Of a stretch of 64,000 bases of DNA, positions 16,162 to 24,454 are shown one piece after another. The DNA is from Pedobacter heparinus DSM 2366 (GTDB lineage: Bacteria; Bacteroidota; Bacteroidia; Sphingobacteriales; Sphingobacteriaceae): assembly GCF_000023825.1 (NCBI RefSeq), contig NC_013061.1, positions 2,418,001-2,482,000 of the forward strand. Reading direction: 5' to 3'. Positions within the stretch are counted from its first letter, which is position 1, and the number at the start of each line of letters is the position of its first letter. A program made the translations under genes and the position numbers. Under the pieces are notes generated by a model. The model saw only the letters and a program-made list of their open reading frames with translations. It was not told the origin of the DNA and searched no databases.

Positions 16162-17271
16162 TTAATGAAGTAAATAGTTATACCCGCTTTTATTATTTGA
16201 ATTGTTGCCATCGGTAAAACCAGCTCCGGTTATTTGAATGTTGAACTTGTAAAGTACATTTTTGGGCAAGGTGGAAAAATTAGCGCCTCCAGCTACTCTC
16301 GCATCATAGAAAAGTTCTTTTACGTTCCCTGGCGTAAATGGGATTCCATCTGCGTTCACAGTATCCCCCCCAGTGGCCTGCCCGCAACACGCGGTTTCCA
16401 GAAAAGTACTAGGGTTATTATCTGTATCTTCAACTCTGCTTTGTAAGCTTAGTGAGGCCGTTGATGGAATAGCTGTTTCACCAATATTTTTTAAGGTGTA
16501 ATAAATCCTAACGAATGATGCTGTATCCACCGGGCTCTTTTCTATTTTGGTAATGGTAACTTCTATATCTGCCGGAGCTGGTGGTGGCGGCGGAATGGTA
16601 AACGACGATTGTATCACATTATTTGTAAAATTCAATTCAGAAAACTGCTGCCCAACCCATGTTTCGGAAGTAGTGCCAACATTTGATTTCATTCCATTTA
16701 CACAAAGTTCAAATGTGTATGCATTGCCCACCATGATACCATTAGTGCCAAATGTATTTCTGCTATTCATAGATTCTCCGGGATTTAGCAATTGATTTAT
16801 TTCTGTTGTTAGGCTGGTAGAATTGCCACCTCCTGCGGGGGCACCATTTATGTAGCTTTGTACGGATAGTAAACCTTTTTTTACAGCGGCAGTGCCAACA
16901 TTTTTTAAAGTATAATTTACGGCATAAGTATTACCTGTATTGGGAGAAAAGCTAATATTTGTAATAACCATGTCTGGAAGGGCCGTTGGTGTAGTGGTCG
17001 AATTCGTTGTTGTAGTGGGCTGATTTGGAGTTTGTGTTGTGGTTGATGGCGGTGTGTATAACATGCCTGTTGCCGTTTGCTGCGGTGGAACCATTGAAAC
17101 ATTTGTAGCTGGTGTAGTATTCGTTTGCTGCGTTGTCGGCACAACGATTTGTCCTTTAACCTTAGCGTTAATAACCGGTTTAACCAATTTACCTGAATCA
17201 ATTTTTTTTACTTGTGCATTGCTGCTTATTGCACCTGCAATGAATAAGAATAAGATGAGTATTTTTTTCAT
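16162..17271 (-). CDS. Secreted protein with two CARDB-like domains
   Basis: The 369-residue product has a signal peptide (cleavage near SSNAQ) and then a low-complexity Thr/Gln/Pro linker (about residues 30-95). Two beta-sandwich domains of the CARDB type follow, opening with PDMVITNISFSPNTG and ADIEVTITKIEKSPVD and carrying the typical VNYTLKNVGTAAV and IYYTLKNIGETAI strands. CARDB domains are extracellular adhesion or spacer modules. It is the first gene of the minus-strand operon of three secreted proteins and is divergent from the TPR sensor kinase at 17436. Confidence 0.75.
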   Translation of the reverse strand: MKKILILFLFIAGAISSNAQVKKIDSGKLVKPVINAKVKGQIVVPTTQQTNTTPATNVSMVPPQQTATGMLYTPPSTTTQTPNQPTTTTNSTTTPTALPDMVITNISFSPNTGNTYAVNYTLKNVGTAAVKKGLLSVQSYINGAPAGGGNSTSLTTEINQLLNPGESMNSRNTFGTNGIMVGNAYTFELCVNGMKSNVGTTSETWVGQQFSELNFTNNVIQSSFTIPPPPPAPADIEVTITKIEKSPVDTASFVRIYYTLKNIGETAIPSTASLSLQSRVEDTDNNPSTFLETACCGQATGGDTVNADGIPFTPGNVKELFYDARVAGGANFSTLPKNVLYKFNIQITGAGFTDGNNSNNKSGYNYLLH

Positions 17272-17320
17272 GGATTTTAGATTTTATGATGTAAAATTAG
17301 ATTGAACAACAAGACCGAAC

Positions 17321-17376
17321 AATCATTAAAAAAGATGATTTTTATATTCGAATACTTAAAAAATCATTAAAAAAGA
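17321..17376. promoter_or_regulatory. Two 15-bp direct repeats in a divergent promoter region
   Basis: AATCATTAAAAAAGA occurs at 17321-17335 and again at 17362-17376, 41 bp apart, in the 164-bp gap between the secreted-protein operon and the sensor kinase. Paired direct repeats of this kind often bind response regulators. The kinase's own regulator is broken, so the binding protein is unknown. Confidence 0.4.
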
Positions 17377-17435
17377 GGATGGGAAATATGATTTTACACT
17401 ATTTAATTTGCAGGCAGGAAAATGTAAATTAGGGT

Positions 17436-19373
17436 ATGAAGAAATTAGTGCTGGTATTTTTAATTGGTTTAATAGGTTTTGCCAATCGGGCACAAACGGT
17501 CATAAATAAAGACAGTTTGCTAAGATTATTGCCTAAAGCAAAAGAAGACTCTGCTAAAGTTTTATTGTATATAGAGGTAGGCAATGTCTATGAGCTAAAC
17601 AATCCACAAATGGCTGCAAAATATTATCGTCTTGCCGGCCAATTGAGCAAAAAACTAAATTACAAAAGGGGTATTGTTAAATATATCTCCAACTATACTG
17701 CTTTATTGGATCAAAAAGCCCAGTTTGATAGTTCGTTACTATTAAATAAACAAGCCATTGAATTAGCAAAATCTTTAAATGATAAACTGGCATTGGCTAA
17801 ATGCTACGCCAATACAGGAAACGTGTATCAATATTTAAATGATGGAGAAAATGCTTTGCAGTATTACGAAACTGCTAAAAAATATTTTGAAGAAATTGGA
17901 AACAAACAATTGGTAGCCCGTATTTGCGATGTTATGCAAAATTGCTATCGAAAATTGAACCAAATTGAAAAGGCATTGCAATTAGGAAGAGAAGCTGTAA
18001 GTATTTTACGAAAGGAAGATGATGCAATTGCTTTGGGTATGGCATTAACCAACCTGGGCAATAACTATGAAACAGTACAATCTGACAGTGCTTTTGCCTG
18101 TTATAACGAAGCCTTGACCATTTTTAAAAAACAAAATCATAGCCGGGGTGTAGAATCTAATCTTTTAAATATAGGCAATATTTATTTGCACCGCTACAAT
18201 GCTGATGGTATGAAACCATATTATGAAAAAGGATTGGCATTAGCTCAACAACTTGAAGACCCAGAAGGTGAAACCATTGCCAATAGAGGAATGGCGCACT
18301 ATTTTTTGTATAAAAAGAATTTTGGAGAAGCTATAAAATCAATCAACAAAGCATTATTCATTAGTGATAGCCTTGATTTGAAATACGAACACCAAAAAAA
18401 TTTAAAATCACTTTCTGCAATATTGTACGCAACCAATGATATTATAGGTGCCGAAAAAGCATTAGATAGTGCGGGATTTATTGAAGATCAATTGAATGGC
18501 GATGAAGTAACCTTAAAGACTTTAGCAATTTCTAAAAAATTTGAAACAGAAAAAAAAGAAGCCCAAATAAAATTACAGGCAGCAGAAATTCGACAAAAAA
18601 GCATTCTTAATTATTTTTTAATAGCCGGAGCCGTCGCTTTTTTAGCAATTTCTTTACTCACCTATCGCAACTACAAGCACCGCCAAAAATTGCAACAGGC
18701 AAAGATTGATGAATTAGAAACCGAAAAACAATTGACTGCCACTGAAGCTGTATTGAAGGGCGAAGAACAGGAACGTACCCGGTTGGCCAAAGACCTGCAT
18801 GATGGGCTTGGTGGGATGCTGAGCGGAATAAAATTTTCATTAGGTAGCATAAAGGAAAACCTAATCATGACCCCAGATAATGCGCATGCCTTTGAGCGTA
18901 GCATTGATATGCTGGATAGTTCCATTAAGGAAATGCGTAGGGTTGCGCACAACATGATGCCTGAAATACTGGTAAATTATGGACTGGACACTGCACTGAA
19001 GGAACTTTGCACAGAGATGGACAAAAGTGGTGTGCTGCATGTAAGTTACCAATCGGTCGGGATGCATCAAACAGAAATCCCACAAACAACCTCCGTTACC
19101 ATTTATCGGATTATACAAGAACTATTGAACAATATCGTTAAACATGCCAATGCAAAAAATGTGTTGGTGCAACTCCATCAATCAGCACAGGAAAAATTAT
19201 TAGCCGTTACCGTAGAAGATGATGGAAATGGATTTGATACCGAGCAGTTGAAACAACCTGCTGGAATGGGCTGGCATAATATTAAAAACCGCGTTGAGTT
19301 TTTAAAGGGTAAAATAGATCTGCAATCTGCTCCTGGTAAGGGAACTTCTATCATGATAGAGATTAATATATAA
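17436..19373 (+). CDS. TPR-containing NarL/LytS-type sensor histidine kinase
   Basis: The 645-residue protein has a signal peptide, a periplasmic array of tetratricopeptide repeats (about residues 25-340), one transmembrane helix near 390-410, a short coiled coil, a HisKA_3 domain with EQERTRLAKDLHDGLGG (phospho-acceptor His455) and a HATPase domain with the N box LLNNIVKHANAKN and the G box EDDGNGFD. This is the common Bacteroidota two-component sensor that pairs with LuxR/NarL-type response regulators. The partner should be the next gene, which starts 3 bp after the stop but is internally deleted. The kinase may therefore be an orphan here. It is divergent from the secreted-protein operon, a plausible former target. 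Confidence 0.9.
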   Translation: MKKLVLVFLIGLIGFANRAQTVINKDSLLRLLPKAKEDSAKVLLYIEVGNVYELNNPQMAAKYYRLAGQLSKKLNYKRGIVKYISNYTALLDQKAQFDSSLLLNKQAIELAKSLNDKLALAKCYANTGNVYQYLNDGENALQYYETAKKYFEEIGNKQLVARICDVMQNCYRKLNQIEKALQLGREAVSILRKEDDAIALGMALTNLGNNYETVQSDSAFACYNEALTIFKKQNHSRGVESNLLNIGNIYLHRYNADGMKPYYEKGLALAQQLEDPEGETIANRGMAHYFLYKKNFGEAIKSINKALFISDSLDLKYEHQKNLKSLSAILYATNDIIGAEKALDSAGFIEDQLNGDEVTLKTLAISKKFETEKKEAQIKLQAAEIRQKSILNYFLIAGAVAFLAISLLTYRNYKHRQKLQQAKIDELETEKQLTATEAVLKGEEQERTRLAKDLHDGLGGMLSGIKFSLGSIKENLIMTPDNAHAFERSIDMLDSSIKEMRRVAHNMMPEILVNYGLDTALKELCTEMDKSGVLHVSYQSVGMHQTEIPQTTSVTIYRIIQELLNNIVKHANAKNVLVQLHQSAQEKLLAVTVEDDGNGFDTEQLKQPAGMGWHNIKNRVEFLKGKIDLQSAPGKGTSIMIEINI

Positions 19374-19376
19374 GTA

Positions 19377-19487
19377 ATGAAAATAGGCATTTTTGTAGTA
19401 GATGATCATGCAGCAATAGCCGAAAAACTTTTCATCAGCATTCCAACGGTAAATACACACCGAAAAAGGGCTAGAACGCAGCGATGA
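19377..19487 (+). pseudogene. Internally deleted LuxR/NarL-type response regulator
   Basis: A short reading frame begins 3 bp after the kinase stop and encodes MKIGIFVVDDH, the exact opening of a receiver domain. It jumps at once into IAEKLFISIPTVNTHRKR, the recognition helix of a LuxR-type HTH, and stops after 36 codons. A normal protein of this class has about 200-220 residues, so roughly 170 residues, including the phosphorylated Asp and most of the DNA-binding domain, have been removed in frame. The bases after it (to about 19530) can be read in another frame as SDDTNQVMWILKK, which may be the remnant of an unrelated gene end. The product should not function as a regulator. Confidence 0.85.
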
Positions 19488-19573
19488 TACCAATCAAGTT
19501 ATGTGGATTTTAAAAAAATAAGACGCTTAACCCGCATATTAACTACCTTTAAGTGCTAAAACAACCTATTTAA

Positions 19574-21367
19574 ATGAAACTATCCGCTACAAAATTGCTT
19601 TTACTGCTCCTCATCTTCGTTACAACTGAAAATGCAGGATATGGTCAAACAAAAATACATGTATCCACAACCGCTACTACTCCAGTTTATCTGCTCAACA
19701 ACCAAGCAAAAACAATTCCGCTCAAAGGGCTTGCTACCAAGAAGATAGCCAGCATCAACATGGGTTCTGCCTATGCGTTGGTTTTTGATAGTTTGCTGAG
19801 TAAATATGCTTCAATTAAAAGTTTTGAAAGTTCGTTATATAAAACGGATTCGCTACATCTGGATAATCTCATGGGCGATCACCTTAAATTTTATACTACG
19901 CTTATTATTCAGCTAACTGCGCAATCACTGAACGATCCTGAGGTTATTCAATTTATTACTGAAAATCAAAAAAGAAAAGAATTGATTATTGCAGGTTTTG
20001 GAGAACTTAGCTTGCTCAAAAAGCTTGACTTTTTTACTGGCCCGGTAATATGGAATACAGCCGTTAATGCTATAGGAACTGAACAATCGGCACAGTTGAT
20101 CTTTGGTGGCATTGCAGCAAAAGGAACATTAAAACAAACGGTTAGTGCTAAATACAAAGTTGGTGCTGGCTATGCAACCGAAAAAACCCGTTTAAGATAT
20201 TCAACTCCCGAAAGTGTTGGGATCAGGTCGGCAGATTTAGACAGTATTGATATGATTGCGGCAGAAGCAATTCGTGAAAAAGCTACCCCAAGTGCAGTGG
20301 TATTGGTGATAAAAGATGGGAATGTAATTTTTAATAAAGCTTATGGATCACATACCTACGATGGAACGACGCCAACTAAATTGACAGATATTTACGATCT
20401 GGCATCGGTTACAAAGGTTTCTGCAACAACCATGTCGGCTATGAAATTGTATGACCAGAAAAAGATTGCACTGGATAAAACGATAGGCGATTACATTCCG
20501 AATGCAAGGCAATCAAATAAGAGTGACATCAAAATCCGCGAGCTACTTACTCATCAATCGGGTGTTACGGCGGTTTCATTTTATCTCAACCTTAAACCCG
20601 AAGACCATAGTGCCGACTCTTCGAAAGCATATCCTGTTAAGGTTGCTGATGGCTATTACTTTAAACCCGGTTATTTTCAGGAGATGTTTTGGCCAGCTTT
20701 CCTTCGGGCGCCACTGAAGAACCGTGGTGAATACCTGTATACAGACATGAATATGTACGTGATGAAGGAAATTGTAGAGTGGCAGTCGGGCACACCGATA
20801 GACAACTATGTACAGAATCAGTTTTATAAGCCGCTTGGCATGTATACTGCAGGATTTTTACCAAGAAACCGTTTTGAAAAAGAACAGATCATACCTACAG
20901 AAGAGGAAGGTAATTTCCGCAAATCTTTACTGCATGGCTATGTACACGACCCTGGTGCATCACTAATGGGAGGTATTTCGGGTCATGCAGGGTTATTTGC
21001 CAGTGCCAATGATCTTGGGATCTTATACCAGATGATGCTTAACAAAGGTACTTATGGTGGCGAGCGGTACCTTAAATCAGAAACCGTATCGTTATTTACC
21101 TCTAAGCAATCGGCAACGAGTAGGAGAGCCTTAGGATTTGATATGTCTAACCCTGATACCACCAAGGCCTATCCTTCAAAGTTAACTACACCCGGAACAT
21201 ATGGTCATACAGGCTTTACGGGTATCTGCGTTTGGGTTGACCCTAAAAATAATTTGATTTATGTATTCCTCTCTAACCGTGTACATCCAAAAATAACAGA
21301 GAAGCTTTACCAGTTAAATATTAGAAGTAGGATACAGGATGTGATTTACAGGGCTTTGCCGAAGTAA
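19574..21367 (+). CDS. Serine hydrolase (beta-lactamase family) with GH3 C-terminal remnant
   Basis: The protein has 597 residues and a signal peptide (cleavage near GYGQ). The C-terminal 380 residues are a beta-lactamase-family domain: LASVTKVSAT (SxxK), YLYTDMNMYVM (Tyr motif) and YGHTGFTG (HTG in place of KTG). Residues 30-200, up to LIFGGIAAKGTLKQTVS and TEKTRLRYSTPESVGI, look like the GH3 C-terminal domain found in the Bacteroidota fusion GH3N-GH3C-beta-lactamase, which normally exceeds 950 residues. The catalytic GH3 N-terminal domain is absent and the signal peptide sits directly before the GH3C part. A full-length fusion would act on peptidoglycan; this version can only retain the hydrolase half. 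Confidence 0.8.
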   Translation: MKLSATKLLLLLLIFVTTENAGYGQTKIHVSTTATTPVYLLNNQAKTIPLKGLATKKIASINMGSAYALVFDSLLSKYASIKSFESSLYKTDSLHLDNLMGDHLKFYTTLIIQLTAQSLNDPEVIQFITENQKRKELIIAGFGELSLLKKLDFFTGPVIWNTAVNAIGTEQSAQLIFGGIAAKGTLKQTVSAKYKVGAGYATEKTRLRYSTPESVGIRSADLDSIDMIAAEAIREKATPSAVVLVIKDGNVIFNKAYGSHTYDGTTPTKLTDIYDLASVTKVSATTMSAMKLYDQKKIALDKTIGDYIPNARQSNKSDIKIRELLTHQSGVTAVSFYLNLKPEDHSADSSKAYPVKVADGYYFKPGYFQEMFWPAFLRAPLKNRGEYLYTDMNMYVMKEIVEWQSGTPIDNYVQNQFYKPLGMYTAGFLPRNRFEKEQIIPTEEEGNFRKSLLHGYVHDPGASLMGGISGHAGLFASANDLGILYQMMLNKGTYGGERYLKSETVSLFTSKQSATSRRALGFDMSNPDTTKAYPSKLTTPGTYGHTGFTGICVWVDPKNNLIYVFLSNRVHPKITEKLYQLNIRSRIQDVIYRALPK

Positions 21368-21438
21368 TACCACCACGCTTTATGTGTTTTTGGTGATAGA
21401 ACGATTGCACCTGTATTTTGTCACTGTTGTTGAATGGA

Positions 21439-22641
21439 TTAGTTTTTGGCTGGCGTAAACAGGGGAATTGTGAAATGGAAGGCTGAGCCTTTTCCTTGTT
21501 CACTTTCAACCCAAATCTTTCCGCCGTGGTCATTGATGATTTTTGAGGTGATGTACAGCCCCATCCCAAGTCCAGGGTGGCTGTCTGTGATTTCTTTGTT
21601 CCGGTAGAATTTCTCAAATATACGTTCCATATTCTCTGCGGACATGCCTATTCCCTTATCAATGACAGCAATTATGATCTGTTCTTGGGCAACAGTGCCT
21701 GTAATTTTGATGGCTGAGTTTGGTGCGGAATACTTGGATGCATTTCCGATCAGATTGGTGAGTACCTGCTCCATGCGCAGTTTGTCGAGATTGACTTCAG
21801 TTTCCTCACAATTGCTCCACTCCAGTTCATTTCCTGGATAAACATGTTTAAGTACAGATAGGACCTCACCTACAAATTGATTAATTTTAGTTGATTCAAA
21901 GTTGTATTGTAATTTGCCGTTCTCAACTTTGGAAACGTCCATGAGTTGATTGGCTAAATAGCTAAGTTTATTGGTTTGCCCGTTTAGCCTGTCTATGATT
22001 TCATTGGCTTTGTTGCTACATTCGGATCGCATCATTTTGAGCATTTGCGCATAGGCTTTGATGACGGTAATAGGGGTTTTGATTTCGTGACTGGCAATGG
22101 AGATGAATTCGTTTTTCTTTTCGTTAATTTCTCTTTCCCGTTTGATTTCTATTTCTTGTTCTCCGGTGATTTTATGGAGTACACTGTTTTTGTGTTTGAT
22201 CTGTTCATAGGCATTGATGGGTTCTTCTTTTTCAAAAAATGCTTTGAGTAAATTGATTTTCAGTTGATCAAGTTTGAGGAATCGGGGAAGACCGATGCGC
22301 ATGGTAATTAAATGATCTGTACCGGAGGTGCTCATTTCAAATTCTGGAACAAGTTTTTGTGCGTAGTAAAACCCTTCATCCGATTTGGTTAATCTGGCTT
22401 CGCTGCTAAAGATAATTTGGGCCATTAGGTTGAAGCGGGGGATGGTGCCGTCTATATAAATGTTCAACAAACCGTTGTTGGTATAATCTATGACAGTTCG
22501 GGCAACTTCTGATACGGCGGTCGCAAAAGTGGTCTGTGTGGCGATGGTAAGTCCGAGTTTTTCGGCGGCTTTCATGGATTTTTTATGAGCCAATACCAGG
22601 TCCATTTCGTTTTCAAGCGATATCGTTATAATCTCAGTCAT
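21439..22641 (-). CDS. Histidine kinase with RsbT-like N-terminal domain (stressosome output)
   Basis: The 400-residue soluble protein has two parts. Residues 1-125 resemble the RsbT/RsbW anti-sigma ATPase fold (for example TTFATAVSEVARTVIDY). Residues 165-400 are an ordinary kinase core: FISIASHEIKTPITVIKAYAQ (HisKA, phospho-acceptor His), LIGNASKYSAPNS (N box), DKGIGMS (G1), FEKFYR (F box) and GLGMGLYI (G2). No membrane segment is present. Being the last gene of the rsbRST operon, it is the likely output: the stressosome would release RsbT, which would act on this kinase, and the kinase would then phosphorylate the divergent single-domain regulator at 25623. This signalling chain is inferred from gene order. 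Confidence 0.85.
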   Translation of the reverse strand: MTEIITISLENEMDLVLAHKKSMKAAEKLGLTIATQTTFATAVSEVARTVIDYTNNGLLNIYIDGTIPRFNLMAQIIFSSEARLTKSDEGFYYAQKLVPEFEMSTSGTDHLITMRIGLPRFLKLDQLKINLLKAFFEKEEPINAYEQIKHKNSVLHKITGEQEIEIKREREINEKKNEFISIASHEIKTPITVIKAYAQMLKMMRSECSNKANEIIDRLNGQTNKLSYLANQLMDVSKVENGKLQYNFESTKINQFVGEVLSVLKHVYPGNELEWSNCEETEVNLDKLRMEQVLTNLIGNASKYSAPNSAIKITGTVAQEQIIIAVIDKGIGMSAENMERIFEKFYRNKEITDSHPGLGMGLYITSKIINDHGGKIWVESEQGKGSAFHFTIPLFTPAKN

Positions 22642-22644
22642 CTC

Positions 22645-23652
22645 TTAGTTGATTTTAATAATAATGATAGACATGTCATCTGTTCTGCGTGCCTGGTCTT
22701 TATAAAGCGCTGCACAGAAAATTGCGGGGTCACATTTTTGGATCAGAGGATATTTATTCATTTCCCAGCGGGTTTTGATTCCGTCTGAACATAAGATCAA
22801 CTGGTTATATTCTTCACTGCTATACTGCTGATCGTTCATGCTGGCGGGTATGTTGTGCCCGACTATTCCGTTATAGCTCATGTGATTTTTGCTGATACCT
22901 GGACCTAGCCACCTTGCGGCTATGTTTCCTATACCGGCAGAGGTCCAGCATTTTGTTTTAAAATCGTAGTTGACGACGTTTGCCACCATGCCTCGCGTTT
23001 TTTTTATGGAATTGTGGATGAATCTTAAGGTCTCCGTTGGGCTGCTGTCGGGGAATACCCGGAATGAGGCTGCTGCTTCGTTAATGGCTTTATTGGCTTC
23101 GGGCCCATGACCAAGTCCGTCGCATAGCATCAGTTTGATTCCGTCTTTGGTTACTTTATAGGCAATGCCGTCACCGCTGGTGGTTTCTCCTGGTTTTGAA
23201 AGGACAAGCGGGTGGATGGTCACTGGTTCCTTTTTTTGTGGTTTGCCTTTGACGTAGATTCGGCTGAGTATGATCGTTCCCCATCCCACCTGGGAATAGA
23301 TGTCGAAAGTATCAGATAAACGTTTAATGCTACCCAAACCATGCCCCATGGTGTTACTTGTGGATACTCCGTCGACCAGCATTCTGGATGGATTGTGCAT
23401 TCCGGGACCTGAATCTATACAGATGAGTTCAATATAGGGAGCGTCTCCGTTTTGAAATGTGCCAAACAGGATTTCCCCACTTTCTCCGTATTTGAATAGG
23501 TTGCTCGTCAGTTCTGCTACAATAATGTCCAGTTCAGAAATCCGTAGTTTAGTTAGGCCTGCAGTTTCAGCCAGGCGGTGTATGTCTTTTTTGAGTAGAG
23601 AAAAATAGCTCCTGTCGTTTGCCGGGAAGCTGGTGTGTGTTGCATCAACCAT
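22645..23652 (-). CDS. RsbX/SpoIIE-type phosphatase with N-terminal HATPase
   Basis: The protein has 335 residues. The first 140 form an RsbT-like ATPase with ELDIIVAELTSNLFKYGESG (N box), DSGPGM and GHGLGSIKRL. The rest is a small PP2C/SpoIIE-type phosphatase of the RsbX kind, with MLCDGLGHGPEA and LILCSDGIKTRW supplying the metal-binding Asp residues and RRTDDMSIIIIKIN at the end. In Bacillus RsbX dephosphorylates the stressosome STAS proteins to reset it. Its start overlaps the rsbT stop by 8 bp, and the histidine kinase follows 3 bp after its stop. Confidence 0.85.
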   Translation of the reverse strand: MVDATHTSFPANDRSYFSLLKKDIHRLAETAGLTKLRISELDIIVAELTSNLFKYGESGEILFGTFQNGDAPYIELICIDSGPGMHNPSRMLVDGVSTSNTMGHGLGSIKRLSDTFDIYSQVGWGTIILSRIYVKGKPQKKEPVTIHPLVLSKPGETTSGDGIAYKVTKDGIKLMLCDGLGHGPEANKAINEAAASFRVFPDSSPTETLRFIHNSIKKTRGMVANVVNYDFKTKCWTSAGIGNIAARWLGPGISKNHMSYNGIVGHNIPASMNDQQYSSEEYNQLILCSDGIKTRWEMNKYPLIQKCDPAIFCAALYKDQARRTDDMSIIIIKIN

Positions 23653-24058
23653 TGGCCCATTTTAAAATCATCACTGTCGTTCCTTCTCCAACTTTACTTT
23701 TTAAATCAAATTCATTGACGAGGCGTTTAGCGCCTGGGAGACCAAGTCCCAGGCTTCTTCCTGTTGAGTAACCGTCTTTCATGGCGAGCGAAAGATCCGG
23801 AATGCCGGGGCCTTTATCGGTGAATGTAAGTCTGACGCCGTTGTCTCTGCCTTTTGAAACAATTTCAATAAGGCAGAAGCCACCACCGCCATAACGCAAC
23901 ATGTTACGCAGAAGTTCGCTGGCAGCTGTAATCAATTTGGTTTGATTCACGAGTCCCATTTTGATCTTAATTGCTACTTCTTTTACGCGATTCCGCAATA
24001 ACACCACATCCTGTTCTTTTACGACCTGGACGTTATCCTTACTCAGTGAGATAATCAT
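23645..24058 (-). CDS. rsbT: RsbT-like serine/threonine kinase (stressosome)
   Basis: The 137-residue protein has the GHKL-type small kinase fold of RsbT: NQTKLITAASELLRNMLRYGGGG (N box), TFTDKGPGIPDLSLAMKDGYSTG (G1 and lid) and SLGLGLPGAKRLVNEF (G2). In Bacillus subtilis RsbT phosphorylates RsbR and RsbS, then leaves the stressosome and activates a downstream partner. It overlaps the rsbS end by 20 bp and the next gene by 8 bp, so the proteins are probably produced in a fixed ratio. Confidence 0.9.
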   Translation of the reverse strand: MIISLSKDNVQVVKEQDVVLLRNRVKEVAIKIKMGLVNQTKLITAASELLRNMLRYGGGGFCLIEIVSKGRDNGVRLTFTDKGPGIPDLSLAMKDGYSTGRSLGLGLPGAKRLVNEFDLKSKVGEGTTVMILKWANG

Positions 24059-24443
24059 CGTCCTCTTCTTCAGGTTCTTCTTCGGTGGTACCGATCATAG
24101 ATTTAAGAAGATCCATGCCACGTTCCACATTCAATGCAGTGTGGACGCCTTTTAAGGGAAGTCCGAGTTCAATCAGTGTGATGGCCACAGCAGGTTGCAT
24201 GCCGACCACTACGGTTTCAGCATCCATAATTTTTGACATACTTGCAATATTCCCGATGATGCGGCCCATGAAGGAGTCCACTATTGAAACAGCCGAAATA
24301 TCAATTAAAACACCTCTTGCATTGGTTTTGCTAACCATTTGTACCAAATCTGCTTCCAGGTTCAGCGCGAGCCGGTCGTACAGGTCTACTTGTATAGTAA
24401 CCAGCAAGAAGTTTCCCATCCTAAGAATAGGAATTTTATCCAT
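24039..24443 (-). CDS. rsbS: RsbS-like STAS protein (stressosome scaffold)
   Basis: The 134-residue protein is a single STAS domain. LIDISAVSIVDSFMGR holds the candidate phospho-Ser (VDSF) and GMQPAVAITLIELGLPLKGVHTALNVERGMDLLK follows the RsbS pattern closely. Its C-terminus ends in an acidic tail (EEEPEEEDDD) that is not usual for RsbS of Bacillus. RsbS forms the pseudo-icosahedral stressosome core with RsbR and holds RsbT until both are phosphorylated. It lies 11 bp after rsbR. Confidence 0.9.
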   Translation of the reverse strand: MDKIPILRMGNFLLVTIQVDLYDRLALNLEADLVQMVSKTNARGVLIDISAVSIVDSFMGRIIGNIASMSKIMDAETVVVGMQPAVAITLIELGLPLKGVHTALNVERGMDLLKSMIGTTEEEPEEEDDDYLTE

Positions 24444-24454
24444 GGCGATGTATT

